Source: Podospora comata (lineage: Eukaryota > Ascomycota > Sordariomycetes > Sordariales > Podosporaceae). From it: a DNA stretch of 64,000 bases. The stretch is from the NCBI GenBank assembly GCA_017354895.1, contig CP071493.1:8246001-8310000 (forward strand), written 5' to 3'. Positions 45,582-56,818 of the stretch are shown one piece after another (position 1 is the stretch's first letter; every line of letters starts with the position of its first letter). Under the pieces are notes generated by a model. It was not told where the DNA came from. It searched no databases and worked only from the letters and a program-made list of their open reading frames with translations. Both the position numbers and the translations under genes were made by a program.

Positions 45582-46539
45582 TTTGACTTGTATGAGTATT
45601 TGTTTACTTCGGACCGGTGATTTGTGATAGCAACACTGACGTTATCAAAGGTGCTGTTGGGATGAGCACATGGAGATGGGATATCTGAGGAGGGTATGTA
45701 GTACAGCGTGGGGAAGGACCGGACTGAGTAAGACACTCGGGATGAACTATCGTAGCCGGATGAACTGTGTCTCGGACTGTCGATGGGGCCGGTGTTATTA
45801 ATTCACAAAGTTGACAAGGTGAAGGATTTCGTGAAAAGCATCAATTTGAAATTCACTGCGTTTAAATGATCAGATCCTTCCCCCTACGTCTTTACCGCCG
45901 ACATTGAAGCCGATGACAAGAATATTATTCGGAATTTCACGATATCCAGCTTCCCCTCTTCATGCTACATCATGTTACACATACGACGAGGACCGAGTCG
46001 GAGGTTGATCCGGGGATGGCTAATGATGTCATCAGTAAGCGGTTGTCGGATTTAGTTGAACAGGAGCTCTGGCAACAACGTCGTGCTCCAACGTCGGGAG
46101 CCGGGATATACCGAATCTCAGTCCTTCAGGCCTTGAGTTCGAGAGAAAGTGTGTGGTGTTTAAGTCTGTCTGCCTTGGCTGTTCGTGAGACCTGTTGGGC
46201 TTGCATGCGTCCTCCGGGTACATCGGACAAAACTCCATGCTCAACCCGCTTTGCTTTTTTCCACACCAGATGGCGCCGGACTATAACTTCCCTTCCGTCA
46301 TGACAGCACCAGAAAGAATAGCAGAAAAGAATAAAATCGTCAAAGAAGAAGCTGCCCCGCGTTTTGAAATCTTGATTGGCGTCCTTGGTGGGGCTGCTTA
46401 GCGCTCGAAACGCTGCGGCTTGGTGGCCAATTCAGTGGCTGTGCTTTGCGACAGCGGCTTCCAAGCCAACCTATCACTCTCACCACAAGATAATTGGCAT
46501 TCAGAAGTGGGTTAAACACACATTGTAATATAAACCACA
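45582..46539. other. Intergenic, nothing firmly supported
   Basis: Promoter side of the oxidoreductase gene and about 800 further bases with short, motif-free open frames. No repeat is evident until 46540. Confidence 0.4.
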
Positions 46540-46644
46540 CCTCGAAAGATAATCGTTAGGATTTTAAAGATAGATAATACGCCTTTAAAGATAGTTTATA
46601 AGCCTTTAAAGATAGTTAACAAGGCCTTGAAAGATAGTTTGAAG
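46540..46644. repeat. Five-unit 21-bp minisatellite
   Basis: Five head-to-tail units of exactly 21 bp start at 46540, 46561, 46582, 46603 and 46624. The two central ones begin CCTTTAAAGATAGTT and differ only at their ends. The consensus, CCTTtAAAGATAGTTtataag, is the reverse complement of the block at 34108-34251. The copies here are better conserved than those at 34 kb. Confidence 0.9.
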
Positions 46645-47397
46645 TCTTATCAATTTACTTTTGAGGCAGTGTTGACAGTATAATATGAGGTCAACTTACT
46701 TGCTGTGCCAATTATTTTGTAGGGAGGGTGCCTATGCATTGCAAAGTCAAGCCCCAAGCCTAGCTGTGAGCTTCCTTCCCCTGTAACCTGTCCCATCTCA
46801 CAGGGGGCTGAAGCTCAAGTTACACAGCGCCCCAATAATAGACGCCGTGAATATTCAACCAGAAATGCGAAAGTGCCTCGTCATCTCAAGTTTCCATGGT
46901 CTAATCCTCTTGGTACAACTCTCTAGTCTTTTCCATCTCCTCGCATTCATTCATCCTTCAAACCAACCCCGAAAGCTCGTTCCGCAGCGCGTCAAAAACT
47001 GCCTTGGCGCGCTGTGATCGTCGCAGAGTAGCGGCAACGGGCCCACAGAACCACGTACACCACCACGAGGCTGGCCACGCAAACCGTCCAGTTTGGACGC
47101 GAGACTGGCCGACAAACCGTTACATCTGGATCTTCTGTTTCTCTCCAGCTTGTTGATCTTTACCAGCATCTTGGGAGTTCATCGTTGACACCTCCAGCAA
47201 AAACACCTCCGAGGGTGACTTCTTTGTCCGCGGTGTGATGATCACTTCTCAGTGAACAAGGTTTTACAGCCCAAGCAGAAAGACGGGAGCAGCACCTAAT
47301 TCTGCCGAAGACGAAACATACCCGCCTTTCGACACAGACTTTGCAGCTATATACACACACATCTGTCTGGTCATGATCTTTCCGAGCTCGACAGTTT
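46645..47397. other. Intergenic, promoter side of the ankyrin-like gene
   Basis: About 750 bases. No gene is supported. The stretch just before 47398 contains ACACAC runs and an ordinary leader. Confidence 0.4.
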
Positions 47398-50300
47398 ATG
47401 ACGATGACTTCACCCTTTAGCCACGACGGTGGTCGTCGGGCACGGCTCCAACAGATCGCCGCCGCTTGGGGTATCCACCCAACCATTCCACCGGTAACAG
47501 TTCAACAGCGACCTCCACAACGACGAACACCACAAGATGATTTTCAAGCAGAAGAGTTATTGAAGCGGCAAAGACTGAGCGCCTCTGCGGACGGCAACAA
47601 AAGTTCTCAAAATGCAAGCATCAAACGCGCTTTCAGCTCAAACAAAAAGCCCTCAGGAACCTGGGATCCCAACGAAATATTCGAGGCACTGGACGCTCTG
47701 GTCACCAATCGAGGAGCACCAGGCGTTGCGGATGCCTTGATTGCCAAGCTGGTGAACGCGGGAGGAAATGTCAATGTGTCAACCATCAAAAACAAGACCA
47801 ACCTGCTCACTCGGAGAAAAAGCTTGGAGAACTTGGAAAGAAGCAGAGTGCTGCAAAGGGCGGTTCAAAATCGGCACACCGACATGGTTGCTGTCTTGGT
47901 CCAGTATGCCGATCCCCTCACCCTGGATGCGGCGCTTCCTCTTGCGATACGATCTGGGGATCTAGAAATGCTGGCCATGTTACTTCACCAAGGGGCCAAC
48001 TCCACGCAAACCCAAGATGCCCAGGACGCCTTCAGGCAGCTTTGTATCATGGGTGGCCATGCGGATCTAGTCGGCTTGATCTTGCAATCGGAAGGAAGGC
48101 CATCATCACAATGGATATCCATGTCCATGGTTGACGCTACACGTAAAGGCTGCTTCCATACAGTTATCAGGCTCAGCCGGTCGACAGCTGATGGGGACTA
48201 CCACAAAGCCGAAGCGCTCAAGACGGCCATCTCCCAGTGCAGGGTCGATATCGCCCTTGCCATCCTTACCGGTACAAAACCACCTACACATGGTGGCCAG
48301 GGTGTTCTGGAAAGCTTTGTACAGTTGGTGGAACACCCCTCACTTGGTCCCAATGACAGACTTCCCTTCACCGAGGCTCTCCTCTGTGCTGGTGCTTCAG
48401 GGGAACCGATTGCGATGGCACTTGCTCAAGCTTCTGTCAACGAGTATTATGATATGGTCGATTTACTCGTGTCTTATGGAGCTTCAATTGAGCACCAAGA
48501 GGCCGCCATTGTGCGGCACGCCTTGTCCACCGGACGAACTAGCTTGGCCCAGTTATTACTGAGCGAAAGGTCTACACTTAGCCCAGCATATGCCTCGGAA
48601 TGCCTCGATAGCATACCGAAAACTATTGCACCCGAGGATCGGCATGCTATGCTCAGTCTCCTGCTTCGAAAAGGGGCAAGCGGGCCCCGTCTACACGAAG
48701 TGCTTATCGATGTCGTAAAGGCCAACGACCTTCAATCTGCCCAACTGTTACTTACCCCACAGTTTCCCGGTGGGCAGCCAGCCTCTAGTCACAACTTAGG
48801 AAACGGGAAGCATGGTGTGGTAGCTGTTAGACACGCGGTTGCGTCAGTTGATCATAGGAATGGTCTGGCCTTGAGCATCGCGGTCCAGATGGGTCAGTTG
48901 CAAATGGTGAAACAGCTGTTGGCCGGTAGGCCAAGTACACAAACTCTGGACCATATCTTTCCTCTCGTTCGAGCCCTTCAGCCGACGATTCGATATCAGA
49001 TCGCCGAACAGTTTCTAACCGCAGGCCTGTCGAGCCCCTGTGTTTCGGTCGCTCTGCAAGAGGCGATCGAAGAGCAGCCCCCACGCCGAGACGAAAACTT
49101 TATAAGCATGCTTCTCAGATTCAACGCCGACGTCAATTTCAACGATGGTGCTGGCGTCTTGTCGGCTATAGCTATTCGGGATCTCCCTCTTCTAGAAAGG
49201 TTGCTCACAAATAAGCCAGCACCTCAAACAATGGCTGCTGCCGTCATGAAGGCTATGGAAGAGCCGGATAGGGAGACACGATACCGCATGCTTAGCCTGC
49301 TTGTTCCGAACGCTGGTCGTGGTGAGACATCGCAAGCACTGGTACATGCTCTGGCCGTCAAGCCCGTGGATATGCAACTTGCCAGGCTTCTCCTGGAACA
49401 AGGACGGGCAGATGCCAACTTCGACCATGGAGCATCTGTTACTTCAGGTACGTGGTCATACGTTATGTGTGTTCTTTGACGTCTCTGACATGAGGCAGCC
49501 ATTAATGATCCCGAACCATCCTTGCTGGAACTGGTCCTACAATACGGTGGCCCCAGTCCAGACACACTCTTTCAAGGGCTGGCCATGTTGTCAGAGGTGC
49601 CGACAAACCAAGTAAAAGCGGCCAAGGTTGACTCCATTCTTCGCCGAACACGGGATAAGAACATCCTGAACGCCATACTTGTCAAAGAGGTCCAGACGCT
49701 TCTCAAGATAACACCAGAAAAGCGCCAACTTGGCGTCATCTCTTCACTTCTCGCAGCCGGAGCGGATGTAAACTCCAATAAAGCGGCCGCTCTGTCGTGC
49801 GCTGTGAAGGCGGCCGACTCTGCCATAGTCGACCTGTTATTCACCGTCAACCCCAATGCTACATCACTCGCCGCGGCCCTCCCACAATCGCTCAATATTC
49901 TTGACCCTATGGATAGACTAACGTTCACTCAGAAACTGATAGAATCAGGAGCGCCAGGAGCCGAGGCCAACCGGGCATTGGTTTATGCAATCAATGCCCA
50001 CCCGAACGACCTACCTCTTATTTCACTCCTTGCTACCCATGCGGATTCCTCTGGGGGCGACGCTCTCCTCACCGCCATCAAAAAGGAAAACCCTGAGATT
50101 GTACAGCTGGTGCTGGACAAGTCGTCCACGGTTTACTCGCAACAAGTACTGCAGGATGGGTTGGTGGATGCGCTCTTGCTTACAAACAAGACCAAAAGAG
50201 TGGCCATATGCAAGGCGCTGCTCGTTAAGGGGGTAAAGGGGCAGATTGTTTCAGATGCACTGCTGTCTGCTGCCTCAGACGGCGATATTGAGCTTGGAAG

Positions 50301-53010
50301 GGTTCTTTCCGACTACGGAGCAAGCGCTGATCACCGCGATGGACAAGCCATTGTGGAGGCTTGTGGAGCAGGAGCTAAGGATGTGATGGAGATGCTTTTA
50401 AGAGGCCAAGGTGGCCAGGTCGGGGAGCAAACCCTTATCAAGGGGTTCCTGGCAGCGAGTCAGGTTGTTGATCTGAAGCGCCGGGAGGATGTGTTCCGCA
50501 TCTTACTCCAAAAGGGGGTCAAAGGTGAGGTTGTGGACGCACAGCTTGTTTCGGCGGCCAAGTTTGGAGATGACGGCGAAGGGCTCGTGAGACTGCTGCT
50601 TCAGCATGGGGCAAGCGTGGACTACAATGCTGGAGAGGCTATCTGGAATGTCACGAGAGGGTCAAATATGGGGTGCTTGAAGCTTATGCTTGGCATCGAT
50701 AGCGGCAGGGAACAGGAAAAGAAGCCAAACAAGGTGACTTTGCTGCGGTCGCTCAAGGCAAGCAGAAAGCTGAGCAGGGACTCGAGGTTACAGGTTGTGG
50801 ACTGGTTGTTTCAAGCTGGAATGCCGCCATGCGAGGAGGTCAACATCGCTTTGAACAGAGTCGTGAAGGAGGATCCAGATTTGCGGTTGGTTGGGCTGTT
50901 GCTCAAGAACGGGGCATCGCCGCTGTCTAATGGCTGCGAGACGCTGACGGATGCAGCTCAGATGCTGCTGGTGGATGTGTTACAGCTGCTTTTGGCGGGT
51001 GACATCCCACAGAAGGATGTGTCATGGACCTTCAAACAAGCGTTCACCCCACAGGCATCGGTGACTTGGTTTACGGAGAAAGGTTTCCTGGTCGCGAAAA
51101 TGTTACTCGCCAAGGGTGCAGAGGGGGAGAGCCTGACACTGGCGTTGATGACGGCCATCGATGCCTATGACACGGAGAAGGACGAGCTGGCGCGCAAATT
51201 CGCTAGTCTGCTACTTCAACACAAGGTTGACGTGTCTTACGAAGATGGCATCGTGCTGCGAAAGGCGGCTCAGCGGGCAGATGCAGACCTTATTCGACAG
51301 GTCCTACAACAGAATCCGGATTCAAGAGCCGTTTCCCTCGCATTCGGCTACATTTTCGACCATGCGGATCTATCGGAAGAAGACACCCTTCGACTCATCA
51401 CTCTCTTCACCGAATATCACGATGGAGAGGAGAGGCTAGACGTCATGTTTCCACCCGCTGTCGGTACCGAACCAGTGCTATTCCGAGCCTTGAACAAGTT
51501 TCCGCGGTCTGCCAAAATCATGGAGACGCTGCTTGATGCGGGCTATTACCACGATCAACTGACCACGATGAGAGTTATGGAGGATATTGACGAGGAAGAA
51601 CAGGTCAATTTGCTATTCTGGGCCATTTCACAGCCACAGAAGCGGGTCAGCAATTCTGTCATTGAACTGCTGGTTATCCGTGGTGCAAAGGTAAATTTTG
51701 AGACCAAAATCTCCAAGACAACACCCCTCATGTTGGCTATCCGAGCCAAAAGGCAGGATGTGGTCAAATGTCTCATTCTCGCCGGTGCCGAGGTCGATGT
51801 GATGGATGTGACGGGCAACACGCCGATGACAATGGCAACGGAGATGGGTGGCGAACTGGGCACAAGCATCATGTCCAACATTTTGGCAGCTGATCCAAAT
51901 GCAAGCCAGAATGATGGCTCTGTTCACAACGCGGCCAGGGAATTGAACCTACAGGCCCTGAAGGTCTTGGTCGATTTTGGCCATGATGTCGACTTTCCCA
52001 GCACCCTGCATGGTGGTCGGAGTGCACTGGGAGAGCTATGCCTAAACGCTGCAAGCGGAGGCTCGCTGACAGCAAGTCAGGAAAAGCAAATGCAAAAGTG
52101 CATGAGTTATCTGATCAGGGAAGCTGGGTCAGATCTTACAATCCAGTGTGAGGGCAAGACCGTCCTACTGCTCGCGCTGGAGAGTCTGGATCCTATCGCC
52201 ACAACAAGTGCCTTGCTGAAGACAGGGGTCTGGAAGTACATCAACGAGCCATACAACCATTTCACTGACGGGACATACACATACTCGCCATCGCAATATG
52301 TCCAGCGAGTCCTACCCAACATCAAAACCAAGGCTCGACTCTTGGAGCTGCTCAAAGCCAACCGTTGCAAGGACGTCTTTTACGGCAACGACCCTGCCCA
52401 ACCCCAACCAGAGGGCGCAATGAACCTGCCGCCCGAGCTTCTCCGAGCTGAACGTGAGCGTCGCGCCCTCGAGACTCGGATCCAAAAAGAAAAACAAGAA
52501 CACAACGCCGCCCTGACCCGCCAAAAAGAAATCGCCGACTTCCAAAACCAGCTCTTCAAGACCCGCGCCGAGATCGAAGACTCCCGCACCCGCCGCATGC
52601 GCCAAGACGAGCTCGACTTTCACCAGACACGCCAAAGACAAGCTGATCAGGCCTTTGCGAAAGAGCTTCAGCGACGGAAGGCTGAGCGGGAGGCGAACGT
52701 GGAAGCTGAGCAGCGCCTGACCGAGGCTGGCTTGACGAGGGCGAGGCTGATCAAGGAGGCGGAGCTTGAGATGGAGGAGAGGAAGCAGGAGAAGATGATT
52801 GACTATGCCAACCAGATGAGCTCGGTTAGGGTTCGGGAGAGAGAGGCGATCGACCGGGTTGATGCTGCGTCCGAGGCGAGGATGACGAAGCGGCTTCAGG
52901 AGCATAGGAGGTTGGTAGAGGGGCAGAATCAGCTGGCTGGTAGACTGCAGAATGGGGTTGATGGGCAGGGGAGGAGGTTGGGGGGGTATATCACTGGGGA
53001 ACTTGACTGA
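47398..53010 (+). CDS. Giant ankyrin-like repeat protein with C-terminal coiled coil
   Basis: Two exons, 47398-49447 and 49499-53010, with a 51-nt intron (GTACGT...GGCAG) give 1,853 residues. Residues 1-85 are basic and Gln-rich, probably disordered. From about 90 to 1,520 the chain is a solenoid of divergent ankyrin-like units. Most lack the TPLH-type motif; a near-canonical TTPLMLAIRAKRQDVVKCLILAGAEV occurs only near residue 1,420. A higher-order module of about 100 residues recurs about nine times, opening LLxxGxxGExxxxAL (e.g. ALLVKGVKGQIVSDALL, ILLQKGVKGEVVDAQLV) and containing HGASVDYNxGEAI-like segments. Residues about 1,660-1,825 form a long Glu/Arg/Gln coiled coil. I see no NB-ARC/NACHT ATPase, kinase or membrane segment, so it is a scaffold of unknown role. 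Two ATGs lie two codons apart at the start. The repeat island begins immediately downstream. Confidence 0.88.
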
Positions 53011-54014
53011 GAGGAGTCTTTGGGTAGGTTCAGGGGGGACAGGGGAAGACAAATAAAACAGTGAAAATGTACGGAGGTTCCGGAACAAAGACAGTGAACT
53101 TGCCTGTTACTTATTAACCCTTTCTCTTTTTAAGCCTTAACCCCGCTCCTAGCGAAACTATTATTAAAACTACCACCAATTTAACCAACTACTTTAAACT
53201 GACTTTTGCTACGCCTATCAAGCTACCCAGCGAAGGTGTTAATATAAATAAAATCGTCGTTTTTCGCTTTATTTATTTATTATAATTATATTATGTTAAA
53301 AGAGGTGCTATTGATGCCTGTAAAATATAGGCTCAAATAGCTACCGGCGCAGTACGCTAAGAGTAAAGAAGACTTTGACCGCAGTATTCGATAGTAGCCA
53401 AGGCATTGAAGGGAGATGGATTGCAGAGACGGCGCCCTACAATATATAGAAGATGATTACTGTTATATAGGCTTGTGAGGCACTGATAAAATGTGGTGAA
53501 CCAGTATATTGATTGAACTTAAAGTCTAAGAAATATCACAGTGAACAGGGTCTGAGGCAGAGGCCTTCGGTCTCTCAATCGCTCTTCGAAGCTCTCCGAT
53601 CCCGGGCCCGAACGCCCGCTAAGTGCGCTGGTTTGGGGTGCGGCCACAGGCCTGAGGGTATGAGTAAGGAAGTGGGGCTCAGGGGAGGTCAGGGGTCATG
53701 TATATAAGCGGTCTGCTTCTGACATTCTGTTTTAGACGGGACATCGACTTTTATTTTCTTCGTATTTTGTGCCTTGCACGCGTGCAGGCAATTCGGGCCC
53801 TCTGATCAGGCCTACCCGGTGCCTATTATGTGGCCTGCGAGCCCATAACGTCTATTCTTTGTCCTGCGTGAAGTGCGGCCTGCGAGCGAGCCACTGTCAC
53901 GCAGGTGAGATCATTCAAGGACCTGTTGATGGTATACTTGTGATGTTGTGGTTGTTTTTGTGTGTTTTCTCACCATTTCAATATATAATGTATAACGAAC
54001 CCCTATCGAGAACT
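53011..54014. other. Repeat-rich, AT-biased region with probable transposon debris
   Basis: Bases 53100-53480 are strongly AT-rich and TA-rich with no coding potential, the look of RIP-mutated sequence. Bases 53490-53990 are GC-richer and contain a TATATAAGCGG box at 53700 followed by a T-rich, promoter-like stretch, reminiscent of an LTR fragment; I could not delimit direct repeats or a primer-binding site, so this is only a suspicion. GAACCCCTATC at 53998-54008 is repeated at the start of the foldback element, so one arm end is partly duplicated. Confidence 0.4.
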
Positions 54015-54545
54015 GTGACGAACCCCTATCCAGAACCTCTGAAAGGGATACTGGTTGAAGGCACTTCTGAACAATCCTGGTTCGGTACAGCTAAACAGTG
54101 TACAACAATGGCTTGTCTCAATCACAACAGTCTAGATACCAACGATTGTGACTTGTATTGCATACTGCGGAACTGTCTATCTACACCAGCCAGTTCCTCC
54201 GTATATATAGACCTATGCCAAGACACGGATCATTCTATTTCTTCGAGGATCATAAATGATTCCCAGGAATCATTCATGATTCCCTTGGCTCTCGAATGAT
54301 TCATCTCCTATTGGTCCGTTCCGTCCACCTGGACCGTGAGCCCTAGGTCTATATATACAGAGGAACTAGCTAGTATAAATAGATAATTTCGTAGTATGCA
54401 ATTCAAGTTATAATTGTGGGTATCTAGACTGTTGTGATTGAGACAAGCCATTTGTTGTACACTGTTTAGCTGTACCGAACCAGGATTGTTCAGAAGTACC
54501 TTCAAACAGTATCCCTTTCAGAGGTTCTGGATAGGGGTTCGTCAC
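54015..54545. mobile_element. 531-bp foldback/MITE-like element with 200-bp inverted arms
   Basis: The left arm 54015-54215 and the right arm 54344-54545 are inverted copies of each other. They start GTGACGAACCCCTATCCAG and end with its complement ...GGGGTTCGTCAC. The outer 120 bp differ at only a few sites. The inner 75 bp differ at about 14 sites, 12 of which are G/C in the left arm and A/T in the right. The 128-bp centre contains shorter GATCAT/AATGATTC inverted motifs and no open frame. ACT flanks both ends (54012-54014 and 54546-54548), a possible 3-bp target duplication. There is no transposase, so the element is non-autonomous; its superfamily is uncertain. Confidence 0.75.
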
Positions 54546-55069
54546 ACTTAACTAAATAAATATTTAAGATCTTAGTAATAGCTTAAGGCTATAGGGCACG
54601 GGCTACTAGATAATAAATTAATGTGCGTCTGAAGGGCCTTTTTATATTTGCTTTTATCTTTACTTTCTTCATTACTTACTTCGAGGCTATTGAAGATTAT
54701 TAACTGAATTGGACTACTGTTCCAAGCCCTGATATCCAGCTCTTGTCACAAAAGTAAACAAGTGCGCTCCGGGATGCCGACTGGAGCGCCACCTTTGGTG
54801 ATGGGTGTCATGGCAGACATGGTATTGTTTTGTAATTGAAAAGCGAGTTGAAAAGCGAGTTGAATAGAGAGTTGAGGTGCGAGGAAGTCGGAAAAGCGGC
54901 GAAGAGAGGGTGTGGTGGGAGTGGAAAAAAGGCGTTTCGCGACCTCGGGAGAGAAAGTGAGAGCAAGATGAGACAGGCCAGTGAGAATTTGAAAGTCGGA
55001 ACCAATACACAGCAAGCTTCGAGTCACATGCGGAAAAGCGGAGCGGTGGGACAAAAGGTTAGGTGAAGC
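54546..55069. other. Unassigned spacer in the repeat island
   Basis: Bases 54546-54710 are AT-rich. Near 54840 the sequence GAAAAGCGAGTT is repeated in tandem. On the minus strand an ATG at about 54820 opens MSAMTPITKGGAPVGIPE and then stops; it resembles the start of a gene with the rest missing, but I cannot identify it. Confidence 0.35.
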
Positions 55070-56674
55070 ATATACTTGGAAAGCCCGAGTTTGAAAAAAC
55101 CTTGATGGCATTGAACGTTTTAGAGGACATCAAGATCGATCTTACACGCGAGCAAACCTTGATTTGTAGGTATGTTCTCTCGGAGAAGCCGCTACCTTCA
55201 TTCTGACAGTTATGAGTTGTGATAGACGCGTTGAAGACAAATTCCGCGAGCGGGCCGTTGACGAACTCGCCCAGAACAAATCCTCTCTGCCTGCGAACTG
55301 GTTGCTCTATGTGCTACGTCTCTGCCAGGTCGTTTCTCATCCGTTCCTGCTGGAGAAGTTGAAAAAAGTTGAGACCGACACCCCCTATATCGTGCAGATT
55401 GGGCGTTGGTGTGAAGAGAAGCTGAAGAACGTGATGGGCATGGGGTATGATGACATTCATGGAACACCGCCCGCTGGATGCCAAATTCGATTTCCAGCCG
55501 CATCTATTTCGGCTGGAGAAGCATCAGGAAGAAGACCACATTGGAAATGTTTGCAAGAGATGCGGATTAACACCCGATGATGGCTTCAACCAAAGGTATG
55601 TCTATCTTTATACCAATATGCCAACAGTATAGGGAATGGAAGTTTAAATAACAGGAAATCTTAGTGCGGGGATCATTTCTGTCGGGAGTGTGTCGAGAGC
55701 CACATCTCGGACATGACAGAGGGCGTTCAGCAAGATCTTGATTGCCGTGTATGCAAGAAGCTCATACCAACATCAAGGTGTCTCGCAAATCCAAACCAGA
55801 GGACCAAAAGAGCACCCCGATGAAAAAGAAGGCGATTCGCGGTGCATGGTGACGTGCTTCTGATCGCAAAGGTCGGGAATTGGGTGATGATGTGAATGGG
55901 ATTCAGCCAGTCAGCCCATCAAAGGTCGAGTCTCTTTTTCTAGACGAAAGTGGAAAATCCGGTCTCGACAACCGATACCGAGCGCCAAAACCACCATCTT
56001 TTTGGACCTTACCATGGAATGGCAGTCTCTGTACCCCGAGGACAGAATAATCAGTACGTGGAGTTTAACTGTCCGAGGCGTGAAGAATGGCATTATTGAC
56101 TAACCCCTTTGCTTCGCTGCTTTACAGTTCGTGGACATGGGTCGTATCATTGGCCGCATTCTTCAGCGAGAGAAAATCCCATTCCTTTGCTACTTTACTA
56201 CTTTGGCAGCATGTCCCGCGAAGAGAAGATTCAAGCACAGGACGACTTCACTGAAAAGGAGGAGATCAAAGTATTAGTGTGTGATCTTGGTGCTTCTACC
56301 ATTCTCCCCGGCAAATATTTCACATTACTCGAAGCTATACACTTCCCGTGATAGAACTCTGACAAATAAAGGCCTTTGGATGCGTGGATTGCATAGGCCA
56401 GCAGAAACAGACCCGGCGAGCCCGTATCGTGGTGAGGAAGACCATTGATGAGCGAATGGCAAAACTACAGCACACCAAACTCGTCACGATTGATGCCGCC
56501 ATCAAAGAACATAATCTTTCCAAGATAGCGCTTACGCCGGAGGAAATTGCTGGCTTGCTCGGTCGGGTTGTTCTAGATGAACACGGCAAGATTCAGAACA
56601 TTGTTCCTGATTATGACGAGGAAGACAGCGACGAGCAAGGAAATCGCGATGTGGCGTGTCAGGCCCACCGATGA
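55070..56674 (+). pseudogene. Decayed SNF2-family helicase with RING finger (3' half)
   Basis: Ordered plus-strand fragments match the C-terminal half of fungal RING-containing SNF2 ATPases (Rad5/Rad16-like). There is LEDIKIDLTREQTLICR, a 55-nt intron near 55170-55224, RRVEDKFRERAVDEL, LLYVLRLCQVVSHPFLLE and LDAKFDFQPHLFRLEKHQ; a RING finger (CKRCG... then CGDHFCRECVESHI...CRVCKKL, near 55540-55790); TMEWQSLYPEDRII and MGRIIGRILQREKIPF (helicase C lobe); YYFGSMSREEKIQAQDDF; and IGQQKQTRRARIVVRKTIDERM (motif VI region, near 56390). The N-terminal ATPase lobe with Walker A and DEAH is absent, the NPWWNP block is gone, and the frame breaks near 55460, 55660 (TAG), 55830 and 56340. It is a dead remnant beside a foldback element. 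It may derive from an ordinary gene copy or from a repeat-associated helicase. Confidence 0.75.
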
Positions 56675-56818
56675 CGAGAGGCTGACTGCTAGCAAACTCT
56701 ACACAAAATATTTGTTCTGTTCTTGCAAGTCCTTCTCTTCCTTTTCCACAATATCCAAATCCTCATCATCACTCGCTTTTCGGGCTTCTTATCTTGCTTG
56801 TTGTATTATTTTATCATA

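Noticed and set aside
53769-54299. 176-codon open frame in the repeat island
   Set aside because: It runs into the arm of the foldback element and has no protein motif.
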